64,000 nucleotides of DNA from Psoroptes ovis (Eukaryota; Arthropoda; Arachnida; Sarcoptiformes; Psoroptidae), in NCBI GenBank assembly GCA_002943765.1, contig PQWQ01000001.1, positions 5,474,195 through 5,538,194 of the forward strand. Direction: 5' to 3'. Every line of letters begins with the position of its first letter. Within the stretch, counting starts at the first letter, position 1. Shown piece after piece: positions 1 through 12,231 of this stretch. The translations under genes and the position numbers were made by a program. The notes under the pieces are model-generated. The model saw only the letters and a program-made list of their open reading frames with translations. It was not told the DNA's origin and searched no databases.

Positions 1-1403
1 TAAGATTTCATTCGAATAATGATGATGTTTATACATGCAACAAACAGCAACAACAACAAGAACCACAAAGAATGAAATATTTATTGCTTATTTGATAATA
101 ATAATAATAATCATGAAGATGGCAATATTGTTGATGAGGATGGGTTATTATTATTTGAATTATTTAAATTATGATTATTTCATTCGATTTTCGAATTCGA
201 ATTAATCAAATCAAAACATTCGAATCAAACAACCAAAAAACACAATGACTGATGGATGATGTATACAAGTGTTGATGTATTCTTCAATAATTTTCTTACA
301 GAAATCATTGATTTAATGGTGATTGAATATGCACAAATGTCTTCTTTTATTTCTAATCAAAGACATATGTGTTTATTGTCGATTGTTGATGGCTGCTGCT
401 GCTGTTGTTGTCGATTGATTGTTGTGTAATTGATAATTGTTTTCAAAGATGATGATGATGATGAAGAAATGAAACAAGTAAAGAAAACAGAAGAAATGAA
501 TTGAATTAAAGTAAAAATAAAGGAAAATTTTATGAAAAACACTAAGAAATGAATTGAAGATGGAGAGTGAGAGACACGGACAAATAAACTTGACAATATC
601 CACACACACACACACAAAAGCTAAGTAAAAAGAGTGGCTAAAGAACACTGGAGGTGAATCTAGAGAGAGTTTGTAATGAGTGTAATTGAATGAATGATAA
701 TACAGATGTTTTTTTTTATGTGCTTCATTTGTATGTGTATGTTTGTGTTGTGTGCAAATGGAGTTTCCTTCTTCTTCTTCTTGTTCTTCATTTTCTTTTG
801 ACTTTTCACACACAGACCAAAATGGAAAAAGTTGCCACCAACCAGCCATACACATATGTACATATGTATATAAATGATTAAAGTTGAAACCATCCAGACA
901 GCGAATATATCAGTGTGAATAAAAGTAAGAAGTCTTTGAGAGTGGTGGTAGTAAAAGTGAAGGAAGTGGTATGCGGAATAATTATCTTTCTTATAAATGG
1001 TTGATAATAAATAAAAAAAAGATTCGATACCCTACACCGAGGCGGAGGGTTTCCCTCATTCTGATTATGACTCTAGCAATTTGTGGTAGTAGCAATGATA
1101 AAAGTTAGATTTAAAAGTATACTTTTTTCCGTTGATAGATGGCGCTTTTAGAAATTTTTCGAAAATCGAACAAAGAAAACTTTCCAAAAAATCCATATGA
1201 TTCGAATTTTGAATAAAAAAAAAACATCTGGCGGAATTTGACAATTGATCAAATCATGATACAAAATATTACAAGGTCAAATGCTATTTGACACCACTGA
1301 TCGATGACCTTAAGCAGAGAAAACAGAAATTGACATTTTGAAAACACTCTCCAAGTGTTTTTTCATATGTTTTTCGAATCATTTTCAATGATTTTTATTA
1401 TTT
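1..1403. other. Gene-free left end
   Basis: I see no credible gene here. Open frames at 357-893 are low-complexity (Ser, Gln, His, Phe runs) and overlap one another in several frames. The stretch holds GAT/CTT triplet runs, a short CA repeat near 600-616, and a relatively GC-rich patch at 1029-1060 that I cannot assign. A sequence reading GATAGATGGCGC lies near 1133-1144. The region could be intergenic or part of an intron of a gene outside the window. Confidence 0.6.
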
Positions 1404-2734
1404 TTAATAGGCAAATGTAATAATGAATAAAATAATGATTATCAACGTAAATTGTGCCAAATGGCCAAATGTTAACAATAATAATCCATTAATTGGTTCA
1501 GTACAATATTGTGTAAGACAATTATTGATTATAGAATTAATATTTTCACATGTAATTGTTTGGTATGTTTCATTTATATTTTTCTTCAATAAATCAATAA
1601 CATTCCAATTTTCTTTTATAATCATACCTAGAGATGATTGAAATATGTTTGATTGATCAATATCATTTAAATAATTGATAACATTATGTTTATGTTTTTG
1701 CAGTTGAAAATGTTTTGGTAAATCACAATGAAGATAATAACGTGCCATTTCAATTGTATAATTATTTTCGGGAAATTTATGTACAACTAAATCTGTCAAT
1801 GATTGTTTGGCTGATAAACAAAAATCTGATTGCATTATTGTCAAGCAAAGATGTGAATCAAATAGAAAAATTTGAACGATGACCAATATGAATGTCACTA
1901 ATATCCAGCGTTTCAAACGAGTATCAGTATCATCGTAATCATCATCATTATATTCATAGTGTCTAATATAATAGCAGCCAAATATCAATAATGATAACCA
2001 ATATATCAACATTATCAATATATTAAATATATTCATTGAAATCAATGATAAAGTTGACCATTGATAAATTTGTTGTCCCCGCTGTAAACGTTTGGTGGTC
2101 GATGAATTTGTATATAATTCCACTGTATCATTTAATCGTTTTAGATATGAAACGTGTCCATTATTGCCATTATTATTGCCATTGATCAATGAATTATCTG
2201 GTTGAATATATTTATTCCATTCTCTCACCGTTTGTTTTGAATTATTACTTGCTTGTATAAATTCATTCAAGGAATTATTTGTATCATTATATCCTTGAAA
2301 AATTGAAGATTTTCAATCACTCAGAAACAAATCAAATGGCAACACATACCTTTAATGAAAAAAGCTGAACCAATGGCAAGAATCGAGATGGTCAAAAAAC
2401 CAAATGTTATTAATATCGATCGAATTATTTGCTGACGCTTTGAATGATATATTTTTTGTCTTTTAATAACGATTTCTGGTTCCAAAAATTTCAATATAAA
2501 TAAATACAAAATATAAATGGTAAATATAACGAATAAAAATATTAATGGCAACAGAAATGTGATTAATATTGAATTAACATATGCAAAACGACCATAATCA
2601 AATGTAGTGTTGGATAATTTTCGTATTATTAAACCATTATTATTAATCAATTGTAAATGTGGAATTGAATTGAAAACGTAGACCATTGATGATACATTAT
2701 AATTATCGATTGTATATTGTTTGAATAAGCTCAT
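1404..2734 (-). CDS. Tweety-family membrane protein (TTYH-like)
   Basis: Two exons on the minus strand, 2734-2350 and 2293-1404, join at AAAG|GTATGTG and TTCAAG|GA to give 424 residues. The N-terminus (a short stretch ending in IPHLQL), TM1 (about 53-82), TM2 (104-127), a long extracellular loop, TM3 (208-237), TM4 (257-272), the DFC motif after TM4 and TM5 (398-422) follow the order of tweety homologues. In that family five membrane segments and paired loop cysteines form dimeric proteins, described as volume- or calcium-regulated anion channels or lipid-binding proteins at the plasma membrane. Unlike vertebrate TTYH1-3 it stops two residues after TM5, so the cytoplasmic tail is missing. Identity is low and rests mainly on topology and local motifs. 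Start is the first ATG; the upstream region has no other frame. Confidence 0.68.
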
Positions 2735-3620
2735 TTTACGTGATTAATTTTTCAAACTGAATTCAAAAACGTGTTGAAAAGCAACAAATTAGATTGATTC
2801 ACTGTGAAGAAATTTGATTCATTCTAACAATAACAACAACAGCAGCGAATTGTTTTCAATTGGCTGATATGGCACACAAAATTTATTGAAAAATAATAAT
2901 TGATTAAATTCAACCAAAATTCAAACCAAAAAATAAACGTCGCCATATGAAAAAATGATTTGTTCATATCTTCTATTCAATTCAAAATATATCACATATC
3001 TTATTATTTATATCAATTTATTATAATAATCAATCAAACAACCAATCAACATGGTGATTGCTGGTGGTGTGGTGTTGAAAATTTATGACTCGAAATTGCT
3101 GTCATTTCATTTGAATATGAACAGTAAATAAGTCAGTAAAACACAAAAACATCGAACAATTTACAGCCATTTCATATGTTTTCTTCATTTATTGATTTTG
3201 CCTTGTTTGGCTTGAAAATTAATCAATCGAATTATGTTTATTTGATACATATTGAAATTTGATTGATTGTCACCATTCATCAATGAGAATTTTCTTCAAA
3301 TTTAATTTTAAAACAATTGCCACTGGTTAAAATTGGATCAATTCAACAAAATTGGAAAAATATGAATCAATTTATTTATATCAGTCAAAAATAATAATAA
3401 TAATAATAATACACAAAGTGTGATAACAATAATTCTAAAACAATTTCAATTTCAAATAAGTAAATCATGACTTAGTTCATTGTTTAAATGAATGAATGAA
3501 TGAATGCATTGGATTTCAATGATCACAAATCAATATTTTTGAATTTTTGAACATGAATTTCTTAGATCAATATTCAATGTCAGGATGGAATGATGATCGG
3601 CGAACGATTCAAAGTTAGGA
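2735..3620. other. Intergenic spacer, tweety-like / rabaptin
   Basis: No gene is visible. It contains the presumed promoter of the tweety-like gene (minus strand) and the 3' side of the rabaptin gene. An AAT microsatellite lies at 3391-3410 and an ATGA tetranucleotide run near 3488-3506. On the minus strand ATGGCGACGTTT (about 2938-2949) is shared with other spacers. Confidence 0.6.
3391..3410. repeat. AAT microsatellite
   Basis: A perfect run of about seven AAT/ATA triplets in a non-coding spacer. Confidence 0.8.
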
Positions 3621-5406
3621 TCATGTAGGACTTTGTGGTGCTTCGGTTACGAACCAGCAAGCGGTTTGATTATCCAATAATGTATGACATACTTGACAAA
3701 CCTTATGCGCTCGCATTTTAGGACCACTACGGATTTGTTTCGAACAACAATCATGACAAAATATTCGACCACAGTGGGCACAATTCATCTGTCAGTGAGG
3801 GGTAAAATTTGAAATGATTCTACGAAACAAAATCAAGCAATTTACCTTTTCTTTACGTGATTGAAACAATTTCTTACAACCATTACATTCACTGATATCA
3901 TCTTCATGTTGCCATCGTACTTCGGTATCGGATGAACGTATTTTTTCCAACTGTACTTGCAATGATTGTGATAATTTAACAAAATCACGTTGTACTTGTT
4001 CTGAATTATCTAAATCAAGTTGCAGGCTTGATACTTTGGCACGTAATGTTGATATATCGGATTCATATTTTGTCTAATCATGGGAAATAATGAAAAAGGG
4101 TTGAAATTGTATGAATATCATCAGTGAGATTTTAATTATACAAACCTTTATTGCTGTTAATTCATTAATTTTTTCATTCAATTCAGTGATACGTGTCGAT
4201 GATGATAATGATAAATCATTGAAATTATTTTTCAACAGATTTATTTCAATTTTCAATTCATTATTTTGCCTACTCAAATCATTCAATTCAATTTGTGATT
4301 GTTGTAACTTTTTCGATAATGATTCATTTTCGCTGAGTAAATTTTCTTCAATTTTTTCTTTTGATTGTTGTTCACCAATTAGTTGTTCTTTTAAAAATAT
4401 ATTCTCCGATTGTAATGTTTCTTCCAAATGTTCACGATTATATAATGCTTGTATTAGATTTTCACGTAATTGTAAACAATAAAATTGAAGAGATTCTAAA
4501 TCATTTGGTAATGATATTGATTCGGATGATAATTCTAGCGATTTTTTCAAATGTCTACACAGTAATTTTTCATTATCATTATGTGATCGTTGCAGCTCTT
4601 TTTTCAATTGTTCAATTTGATATATCAAATCATTCATTAAATCATTTGATTTTTTTTCCATTTTATTAAATTTTATTATTAATTTTTCATTCAACGTTTC
4701 CCCGTTATCAACATTGGCACTCAACTGTCGGATATCGATTTCAAATTGTTTCGTTTCATCAACATATTTTTCTTCCAGTTCGGCGCGAAATGTTTGTTCT
4801 TTTTTCAAATCATCTTTAAGTTTTTTGATTTGTATTTCATATTGTTGACATTGTTTATTGAGAACAGCTTCACGATATTGTATTTCTTGTAATTGCATTT
4901 CATAATTGTTACACATTTCACATGCCATCGTATTTTTGCGGATTGTTGTTGTCGGTTGTTGTTGTGTTGACGTTGTGGTTGTCGTTGCCGTACTCGTGGC
5001 CGTCGTCGTTGATGATAATGATGATGAATTTAGATTATTATTCAAAGCTGTTGATGATGAGGTAATGGGCTGCTGTTCTTGTTCAATGGAATTGGTCGTT
5101 GTAGTTATTGCCGATGATGATGAAGTGGTTATCGATGATCTTGATGATGATGATGATGTTGAAGACGTGTCTTCTTTGTCCATTTGTAAATTATTCTGGT
5201 TTTAAGGATATTTAACATCAAAATTAAACAAAAATCAAAGATTTCAAAGTGGAAATTCATACCGATGAATCATTTTCAATTTTGTCATTTTTTTGAAGCG
5301 AATGCTGCTGTTCAATCATTGATTGTTGTTGTGGCTGATCTTGCTGTGGTCCATTTTCTTTTTGGTCAATCGAATTTGTCAATTTCGGTTCCTCAGTCGA
5401 TTCCAT
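3621..5406 (-). CDS. Rabaptin-5-like Rab effector with C-terminal FYVE-like finger
   Basis: Four minus-strand exons, 5406-5263, 5195-4146, 4073-3846 and 3788-3621, keep frame and give 529 residues. After a Ser/Thr/Gln-rich head (1-130) comes a long coiled coil with heptad-like Leu/Glu/Lys/Gln. The stretch FVKLSQSLQVQLEKIR is a rabaptin signature. The C-terminus carries four CxxC-type pairs (CNGC, CAHC, CHDC, CQVC) in FYVE spacing, preceded by a Trp as in FYVE domains. Rabaptins bind Rab5/Rab4 on early endosomes and work with Rabex-5 in membrane fusion. Vertebrate rabaptin-5 lacks the finger, but invertebrate members with a FYVE are known. The basic R(R/K)HHCR patch that binds PI3P is replaced by RKEKMNC, so lipid binding is doubtful. 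The start ATG at 5406 opens the exon that splices cleanly. Confidence 0.75.
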
Positions 5407-5588
5407 GGTTTGAATTCAACAAAATCTAAGATGATAAAATGCAATTATTAATTGAAATACAAATACAAATGAAAAATCAAACATATGTAATTGGAAAACA
5501 ACAAAAATATCTTGATCATTTTGCTGTTCAAAAACAATGTTTATTTTTGGCGGGAAATTTGAAAATCAAAAAAAATATCAATCAATCA

Positions 5589-7111
5589 TCAACGACCGAT
5601 TATTTTAAATTGTCGATTCGATTCATAGTATCCATGTTCATGAATAATGTCGGCGAATGTCCGGCGTTGTCGATGTATGATTGGTAATAGTAATAGATTA
5701 ATTGTTGAATATGATATTTGATAATCGATACGGCTACGTCCACTGTACAATATCAATTGATTTGCATATGCGGCAAATTTTTGAATGATTTCTCTTGATA
5801 ATGAATTGAGTAATTCGATTGAATTTTTCGATATCATTATACGAGCATCTTGAAGGCTGGCAATATTATATTCATTTTCAGCAACAATTTGATGAAACAT
5901 ACGATGAATATATAAGCGTAATTGTCTATTCGGTTTCGTTATACGATCAAATAATGGTCCACTAATTTTTTTACTCAATCTTCTATGTTTTGTTTGAGTC
6001 AATAATGCTACTCGACTACTTTTGCTTAGTTTTAAATTTGATTTACGTTTAACCCTTGTTAGGGATCGTTTCATAGGGATTCGATCATCAACATTCAAAC
6101 TAGAACGACCAATACTCGATGACTGATTTGTTTGAGGCGGAGATTTTTTGTCCCCAATCGATTTTCTTCGATTCATCTCATTACTTTTCATTGTTTTAAT
6201 TGATTTATTGGATATTTCAAATTTAATCATATCATTCGAATCATCGTCGTGGTCATCATTCCATAGGTCATTGATAATTTCATCGCTTATACGGCTATTA
6301 ACCGGGCGTATTTTAGATTTTGAAACATTTTCAAATGATGATAACAAAGTATTCGGCTGTCCATGTTTCGAATCATGATCTAAATCAAACGATGTTTACA
6401 TATTAGTCAATTGTCATTATCATGCAAAATCAAGGGATTCTTACCCATCTTTTTTGGCTCATTTTCAAGCAATGATGAATGATCATCTTTGATGACATGT
6501 TTTTCCACATTATCGCTTGTAGTTAATTTACCAGTCACTTTTATTGTAGTTTCAATGGTTGTTTTACCATGATCAGTGCTTAAATTTTCAGTCGATTTAA
6601 TATATTTCATTGATATCAATGGTTCACTAATCGAAATTCTTTTTACCATTGGAGATCGAACTGGTGATGATGATGAAAATGGTGATTCACTATCACTTGA
6701 TAGCTCACTTAAAACTAATGTTGGTGCTTCAGTCAAACGCATACGATGTGTAATCATTGGATTGTTTAGAATTTCTCGATTAATGTTTGGTGATGTTATT
6801 GGCGGTGAACGAACAGGTGGTTGTCCTTGTTGTTTCATTTTGACTGATGATTTAATGATTAAATAAACTTCTTTAATATCATGATAACCATCATCATCGA
6901 AACGTTCCGGACTTGACCATATTGCTGATCCTTTTCGATTGAATAATGGTGTCGACGCTGCTGCCGATGATGATGATGAAGACGACGACGACGACGTATT
7001 CATTATCATTGTTGATGCATCAGCAATGGAATTTTTCGTTGCTGAAAATGATGATTCATTTTTCGAATTATCATCTGTTGTTTTTGATTGGGAAATATTG
7101 TTTTCCGACAT
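5589..7111 (-). CDS. Histone H2B-like fold protein with ~375-residue N-terminal extension
   Basis: Two minus-strand exons, 7111-6445 and 6379-5589, join at ATGG|GTAAGA and TTTAG|AT to give 485 residues. Residues 1-220 are Ser/Asp-rich and probably disordered. Residues 223-375 are basic, with many Lys/Arg/Ser. Residues about 376-475 align by eye with the H2B core: a Tyr-rich alpha1 (YIHRMFHQI), an Ile-Ser-containing loop, an alpha2 with NS..REI..KFA.YA..L, an RS.I strand, and an alpha3 ending in LLLP. I infer a nucleosomal or nucleosome-like partner of H2A, nuclear in location. Canonical H2B is about 125 residues, intronless and nearly invariant, so this is a strongly diverged variant or a fold relative. 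Whether it enters chromatin is unknown. A different histone-fold family cannot be excluded. Confidence 0.55.
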
Positions 7112-8059
7112 GTTCTTCTGATCAAATAAAAAGAATTAATTTCAAATAATAAAATTTCTTCAAATTCAAACTGATCATAAACATAAATTTATATAAATTT
7201 TTATCGAATTTGGTCCAATTGGATAATAATCAAATAATCGAATAGCCAGAACATATGCGATAAGTAATGAGGTCACGAGTTCGATGCCTATTAATCGAAT
7301 AATTCGACCTTCGTTCGAAAATATCAACATTATGCTGTTTTATACCTTCAAAAAAATTTCACTTTTAGTGATAACCTAACCGCAGATTCAGCTCCAAATG
7401 TGTGTGACGCTTTCGAGGCAAATTAATACATTTGGCGTTCCCTAAATCTGCAAAATAAATCCCCCAAATGTATCAATCGCTATATTCTGTTAGTTGTTTT
7501 CAAACCTAAACTTACGGAATACGCAAGATGCATTACAAATTTTATTATTTGAAATTTTCTAAGTTATTTACAAGTTTTCCACTTCGGATTAATCCAAAAA
7601 ATTAATTCAGATTTGAATTTAATTCAAATTGAAAAAATAAAAATAAAATCACTGACGACCATTTTAACATGTGCAAAACGCGTTGAGTCGAAATAGTTTT
7701 CAAAAAAAAAAATATCAAAACAAACAGATCAAAACATTTCTCAACAAAAATATTAAAATTTCTTTAATTTTTTTTTTCAAAATGAAAATCAATTGATTGC
7801 TTAAGCTAACAACAAACAACAACAGCACTGTGTGTATATATAGTTACGACGAAAAAAAAATTGAATGAAATATTAAAGCAAAAAAGGCATAAATTATTAA
7901 TCGCGTGATGTTCACATTGAATTGATTGAAACAATGCTTTGATGAATGACATAATAAAAACAATAATAATATTTGATTAGAATTTGGTCAAACTCGACCC
8001 TTTTGTTTGGTATTTTTCATTGATTAAACTTGGAATTTGTCTTGAAATAATCATCAATC
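7112..8059. promoter_or_regulatory. Divergent spacer, H2B-like / ATG101
   Basis: About 950 bases between two start codons facing away from each other; no gene seen. It contains one copy of the recurrent GTCGAAATAGT motif (7687-7697) and some inverted short repeats around 7380-7500. A T-loop-like GAGTTCGATGCC near 7269 has no tRNA around it. Confidence 0.5.
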
Positions 8060-9231
8060 ATGAATGCCCGTTCAACATCATTCGAATTTGTAAGTTTTTA
8101 CCTTGTAATTTTCAATTAAATTTTTGAATAACTCTTTACTTTTTACAAGACTTGTCTTGGTAAATGTATCAATGAAGTCGTATCGGCCATATTTCATTCT
8201 GTGATTTTTAATCGATGTTTCGGAAAGGTTTGTTGCTCAAAAAAAAGTGTATTTGAATCAATTGTTTCAAATTGATTTATCATTTTTTTTTCTCCACCAG
8301 TTTCAATATAAACAAGAAAATTCCTATTCAATCGGTACATTAGGTTTCGAAGAAGTGATCTGTGATTTTATCGATTTCACCTACATACGTGTTGCATCGA
8401 TTGAATTAGCTAAAATGGTGAATAATCAAATAAAAATATTTGTTGATGAATTACGCGCATTGAATAATAATAACAGTTACGCTGACAATAATCAACAACA
8501 CCAACAACAAAATCAAATTTTCACTGGTGAAGGTTATAGAAATCGTCGTCCAACATCAGCATTATTCGATTTTGATATCAATAAAACTGATAATTTACAA
8601 TTTGAACATCATACTCACCTAGAACGACAACAACAACAATTACCACCACAACAACAAGATAGAAAAAAATATCGTCATTCGATATCATCATTATATCCAT
8701 CGATATCGACAACCGGTAGCATTAGTTTGGAATTTTTAATCAAAAGTAAAAGTCGTCCATTTATGGTCGATTCAGTTGTATGGGAAGTATGGACATTGAA
8801 AATTAATTGTCTTAAAGATGATGTCAGTCAATCGCTTTATAATAATAAAATAAGTATTGAAGATCAATTATTCGATAAACTATCATCGATCGTATCGATT
8901 ATAAATCAACCGAATGCCTATCTACCATCGATGCCTTCGGAATCTGAATTGGACAATGTATTCGATACACGTTATACGGATATACAGCCTTATAATTTTA
9001 AGGTGAGTAGAATTTAAATCAATCAATCAAATTCAAACTAATAAAACTTACCATTTTTCAAAGATCTCATATAAAATTGGTGGCAAAGATTCGAATGATA
9101 TACGTATCGGTGGTGGCGGTGGCGGTGGCGGCGCTGGTGGATCTTCGAATGATAAAAGTTTTGGCAAATATATGCTTGGACCGCCAGGACAAGAACGTTT
9201 ACGTAAATTTTTTGAAAAATTATCACTTTAA
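8060..9231 (+). CDS. ATG101: Autophagy-related protein 101 (HORMA domain)
   Basis: Four exons, 8060-8089, 8150-8227, 8301-9002 and 9064-9231, give 325 residues. The start MNARS, then a Tyr-Ser-Ile-Gly-Thr stretch, CDFIDFTY.RV, WEVWT, the YLPSMPSESELDNVFDT block and the final QPY motif match ATG101. This is the HORMA protein that stabilises ATG13 in the ULK1/ATG1 autophagy-initiation complex in the cytosol. Human ATG101 is 218 residues. The extra length is a Gln/Asn/His-rich insert at about 83-176 and a glycine run near 287-297 before the final helix. The WF-finger tryptophan (RWPF in human) appears replaced (SRPF), so effector recruitment may differ. The family identity is secure; the inserts could be shorter if unseen introns exist. 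Confidence 0.9.
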
Positions 9232-9570
9232 AAATTCAAAATGAATGAATAGACCTTTGCTTATAAGGTTTATAATGATTAATGAATAATTAATAATTAG
9301 GACTTTTTTCATTTTTTGTTTTTCGAATTGATTTAAATGTAATTAATATAATTGATATTATCATTATTATGATTACCTTTGTTTGTTTTCACATTTTTCT
9401 GTTTTATTTTTAAAGAATATGATTTCTGTCTTAGAATAATAAAATATTTCTTTATTCTCGAATCCAAATTTGAAAATATTAATTCAAAATTCAATAATTT
9501 GCTCCTAATTTGATAGTACAATATTCATTCATACCGAGATTATTATTTTTCGAAATAAAAAATGAAAATC

Positions 9571-10865
9571 TTAGCTACTCAATATAACAGCTTTGATAGC
9601 ACGTACATACTGGGCCGGTACCCAATATAACCATATTTTTGAACCTTCAGTTGTACCGATTTGTAATGCCATAATATGATATTGTTGATAATCGGTTATC
9701 GGTTCACTAATCACAGATTTTATTTGTGTCATTTGTATTTTTTGTGTACGTTCTTTGGTCGATATCCACACTTCATCTTGTTCCAATTTGAATGTCATAC
9801 GAACTTTATTACCGAATTTATTTAACATTCCTGTTAATGGTTCCATAGGCAGCGAACAATCTTCACCGATCCAAGCTGACATTGCATTTTCAGGTAATCC
9901 TTTATCGATTATATTTTTATGTGGCTTTTGGTGATAAATCAATCGATTCATTAGTGATTGATGTATAAAAATCTATTCATGATAAAAATACCTTTTGCTG
10001 ACATAAAGGCTCTTTAGTCGCTACTGGTTCTTTATTTTCTTTGACCACAGAATCTTTTGTTACCGATGATACGGCTAATATATCAGTGGCTTTCGAACCA
10101 ATCATCATTACTTTTACACCATCTTTAATGCCACATTCATCCAATGTTTTCGCATCAGACAAATTTCCTAATTCGAAGAATATAATTAGCGAAATAATCA
10201 ATAATTTCTAAGCTTATTCACTGCATACCTTTATAACAAAGTTTCTGTGAACTCGTACTGACTGAGGTAAGTTTTTGTAAATGATTTTTCAACGCAAGAA
10301 TCGTATCATACCTGTCTCGGGTAAGCTCATATATTTCTTTTGCATAAACAATTTTAAATGTCACAGGTTCTTTAATGATTCCGACAGATGTGTTCACATC
10401 TTTTTCATCTTTGACATCATTTTCATCCACTGGTTGTTCATTATTCGATAATTCAGTTTTAATATTGAGGATATCATTATTACTATCATTACTAGGTGTT
10501 GTACATTGAGATGTGGTCGTTGATGTTGATGATGATGATGTACTTTCGGATATTTGATCAAATGTTCTTTTTACAGCTGCTTTATTACCGCTATTATTAT
10601 TATTATTATTATTAATATCTTCATTTATGTCACCAATTTCCATATTATTTGATTGCATTGATTTATTATCACTTTGTTTGCCAGCATCATCATCATTATT
10701 TTGATTAGCTGAATTATTATTGTTTTCTTGATTATCTGTGTTCGATGTCGTCGATGTTGTTGTTTGGTCATCTGATCGAAAGATAAAAATGGACAAAATT
10801 TGAATTAGTTTTAACTGAAAATTGATTAGACCAATGAAAACGATACCTGATTCATCCAGGGTCAT
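9571..10865 (-). CDS. UBFD1: Ubiquitin-domain protein UBFD1
   Basis: Four minus-strand exons, 10865-10847, 10771-10229, 10167-9992 and 9924-9571, give 363 residues. After an Asn/Asp/Ser-rich head there is a ubiquitin-like domain (about 140-215), then the conserved C-terminal domain with GMLNKFGNKVRMTF, WI.TKERT, SVISEPI and YWVPAQYV..IK. This order is diagnostic of UBFD1 (ubiquitin-binding protein homolog). Family members interact with ubiquitin chains and have been linked to NF-kB signalling; the biochemical role is poorly known. The first exon codes only six residues plus one base, so the start depends on the 10772-10846 intron being real (good donor GTATCG and acceptor CAG). The SBDS gene starts 283 bases away on the other strand. 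Confidence 0.86.
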
Positions 10866-11148
10866 TTTTACTTTGCGCGATATATTTATTCCTTTGAAGA
10901 ATGAATTTTAATAAATGAATAACTTTGACTTTTGTTTTTGGGTTTAATATTTAAGAAAACAATCAAAACAAAACAAAAACAATTTTCTCATAAATCGAAT
11001 TTTATTACGACGATAATACATCAATTGTTATTAGAAAACATCTGATTTTGAAAAATTCATAAATGACGTTTTCAAATTTTTTTTCACATTTTTGATGTAA
11101 ACAATTGCATCACGTTTTAAAATTGATAATCAATTCAAATGATTAACA
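10866..11148. promoter_or_regulatory. Bidirectional promoter region, UBFD1 / SBDS
   Basis: A 283-base spacer between divergent start codons must contain both promoters. On the minus strand it carries ACGTCATTTATGAATTT (11053-11069), one of six similar sites in the window. Confidence 0.5.
11053..11069 (-). promoter_or_regulatory. Recurrent CGTNNTTTATGAATT motif, UBFD1 upstream
   Basis: Reads ACGTCATTTATGAATTT on the minus strand, about 190-205 bases upstream of the UBFD1 ATG and pointing toward it. Five similar sites sit upstream of LUC7L3, cenH3, RPS23, RMI1 and probably TXNDC15. Confidence 0.4.
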
Positions 11149-12024
11149 ATGATCAAAACACCGACCAATCAACAACGTTTGACCAATGTTGCCATTGTTC
11201 GTATCAAGAAATGTGGACAACGTTTCGAAATTGCATGCTATAAAAACAAGGTCATTTCATATCGTGAAAATATGTAAGTTTCATTTCATTTTTGTTTTTG
11301 ACCATTGAATCATTAAAAACGGACATTTATATTCAATTTTTCAGTGAAAAAGATATTGATGAAGTCCTACAGACACCGACTGTATTCGTCAACGTGTCCA
11401 AAGGTCAAGTGGCCAAAAAAGAAGACCTGATCAAATGTTTTCAAACCGATGATCATATGAAATGTTGTTTGGAAATATTGAAAAAAGGCGAGCTACAAGT
11501 CAGTGAAAAAGAACGGCAACATCAACTAGAATCAACATTTAAAGATATTGCAACCATTATCGCTGATAAATGTGTTAATCCTGAAACTAAACGACCATAT
11601 CCAGTAGGGTTGATTGAAAAATCAATGAAACAAATACATGTATCGGTTAAACAAAATCGTTCATCAAAACAACAAGCACTGGAAATAATACCACAGCTGA
11701 AAAAAGTTATTCAAATTGAACGTGCACAAATGAAGCTTAAAATATTGATCAACAAGAAATTCAAATCGAAATTAAAAGAATACATTACTAATTTAGAAGA
11801 GGAAAACATTCTGGATGATGGTATCATTGAAATGGTAAACATATCTTCGAATCAATAGTCATTAATATTATAATTAATTAATTCCTTTCACAATTACACA
11901 GATTTTCACTACAGACCCCGGGAATTATCGTTCGATTGATCAAATAATTCGGGCCACAGATAAGGCTGAATTACATGTGTTGATGTTGCAAGAAATGGTT
12001 GATGGTGATACTGGAATCGATTGA
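11149..12024 (+). CDS. SBDS: Ribosome maturation protein SBDS
   Basis: Three exons, 11149-11273, 11345-11834 and 11902-12024, encode 245 residues, close to the usual 250. Matches include TPTNQ.RLTNVA near the N-terminus, FEIACYKNK, FVNVSKGQVAKKEDL, DIATI.ADKCVNPETKRPY and KQQALE. All three SBDS domains are present. With the GTPase EFL1, SBDS releases eIF6 from pre-60S subunits in the cytoplasm. The C-terminal domain (from about residue 165) is the least conserved, as usual. The last exon is short and ends DGDTGID, comparable to the acidic human tail. The gene is tail-to-tail with TMEM185, 207 bases apart. Confidence 0.95.
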
Positions 12025-12231
12025 AGATGGTTGAAATTTCATCAAAGATTCCATTAATCAAAGAAATATGTTTAATAAGAGAAATTCCATTACATTCAAA
12101 TGATTTAATAAGATATTTACATTTATTATGAAACATTTTCATGAATAAAACATGCTAATAACCATTATTCCTGATTACTGAATTATTAAACTATTGAACA
12201 AAGCTCGTGCCCAGAATATCAATTTTGGAGA

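Noticed and set aside
357..893. Overlapping open frames with Phe/Ser or His/Lys-rich products
   Set aside because: They overlap in several frames, use composition-driven codons, and show no domain or splice support.
1029..1060. GC-rich patch with a GGGTTTCCC palindrome, considered as a small RNA
   Set aside because: No recognised snRNA or snoRNA box and no extended stem; left unassigned.
7255..7300. T-loop-like GAGTTCGATGCC suggesting a tRNA
   Set aside because: No acceptor stem, anticodon arm or D-loop could be paired around it.
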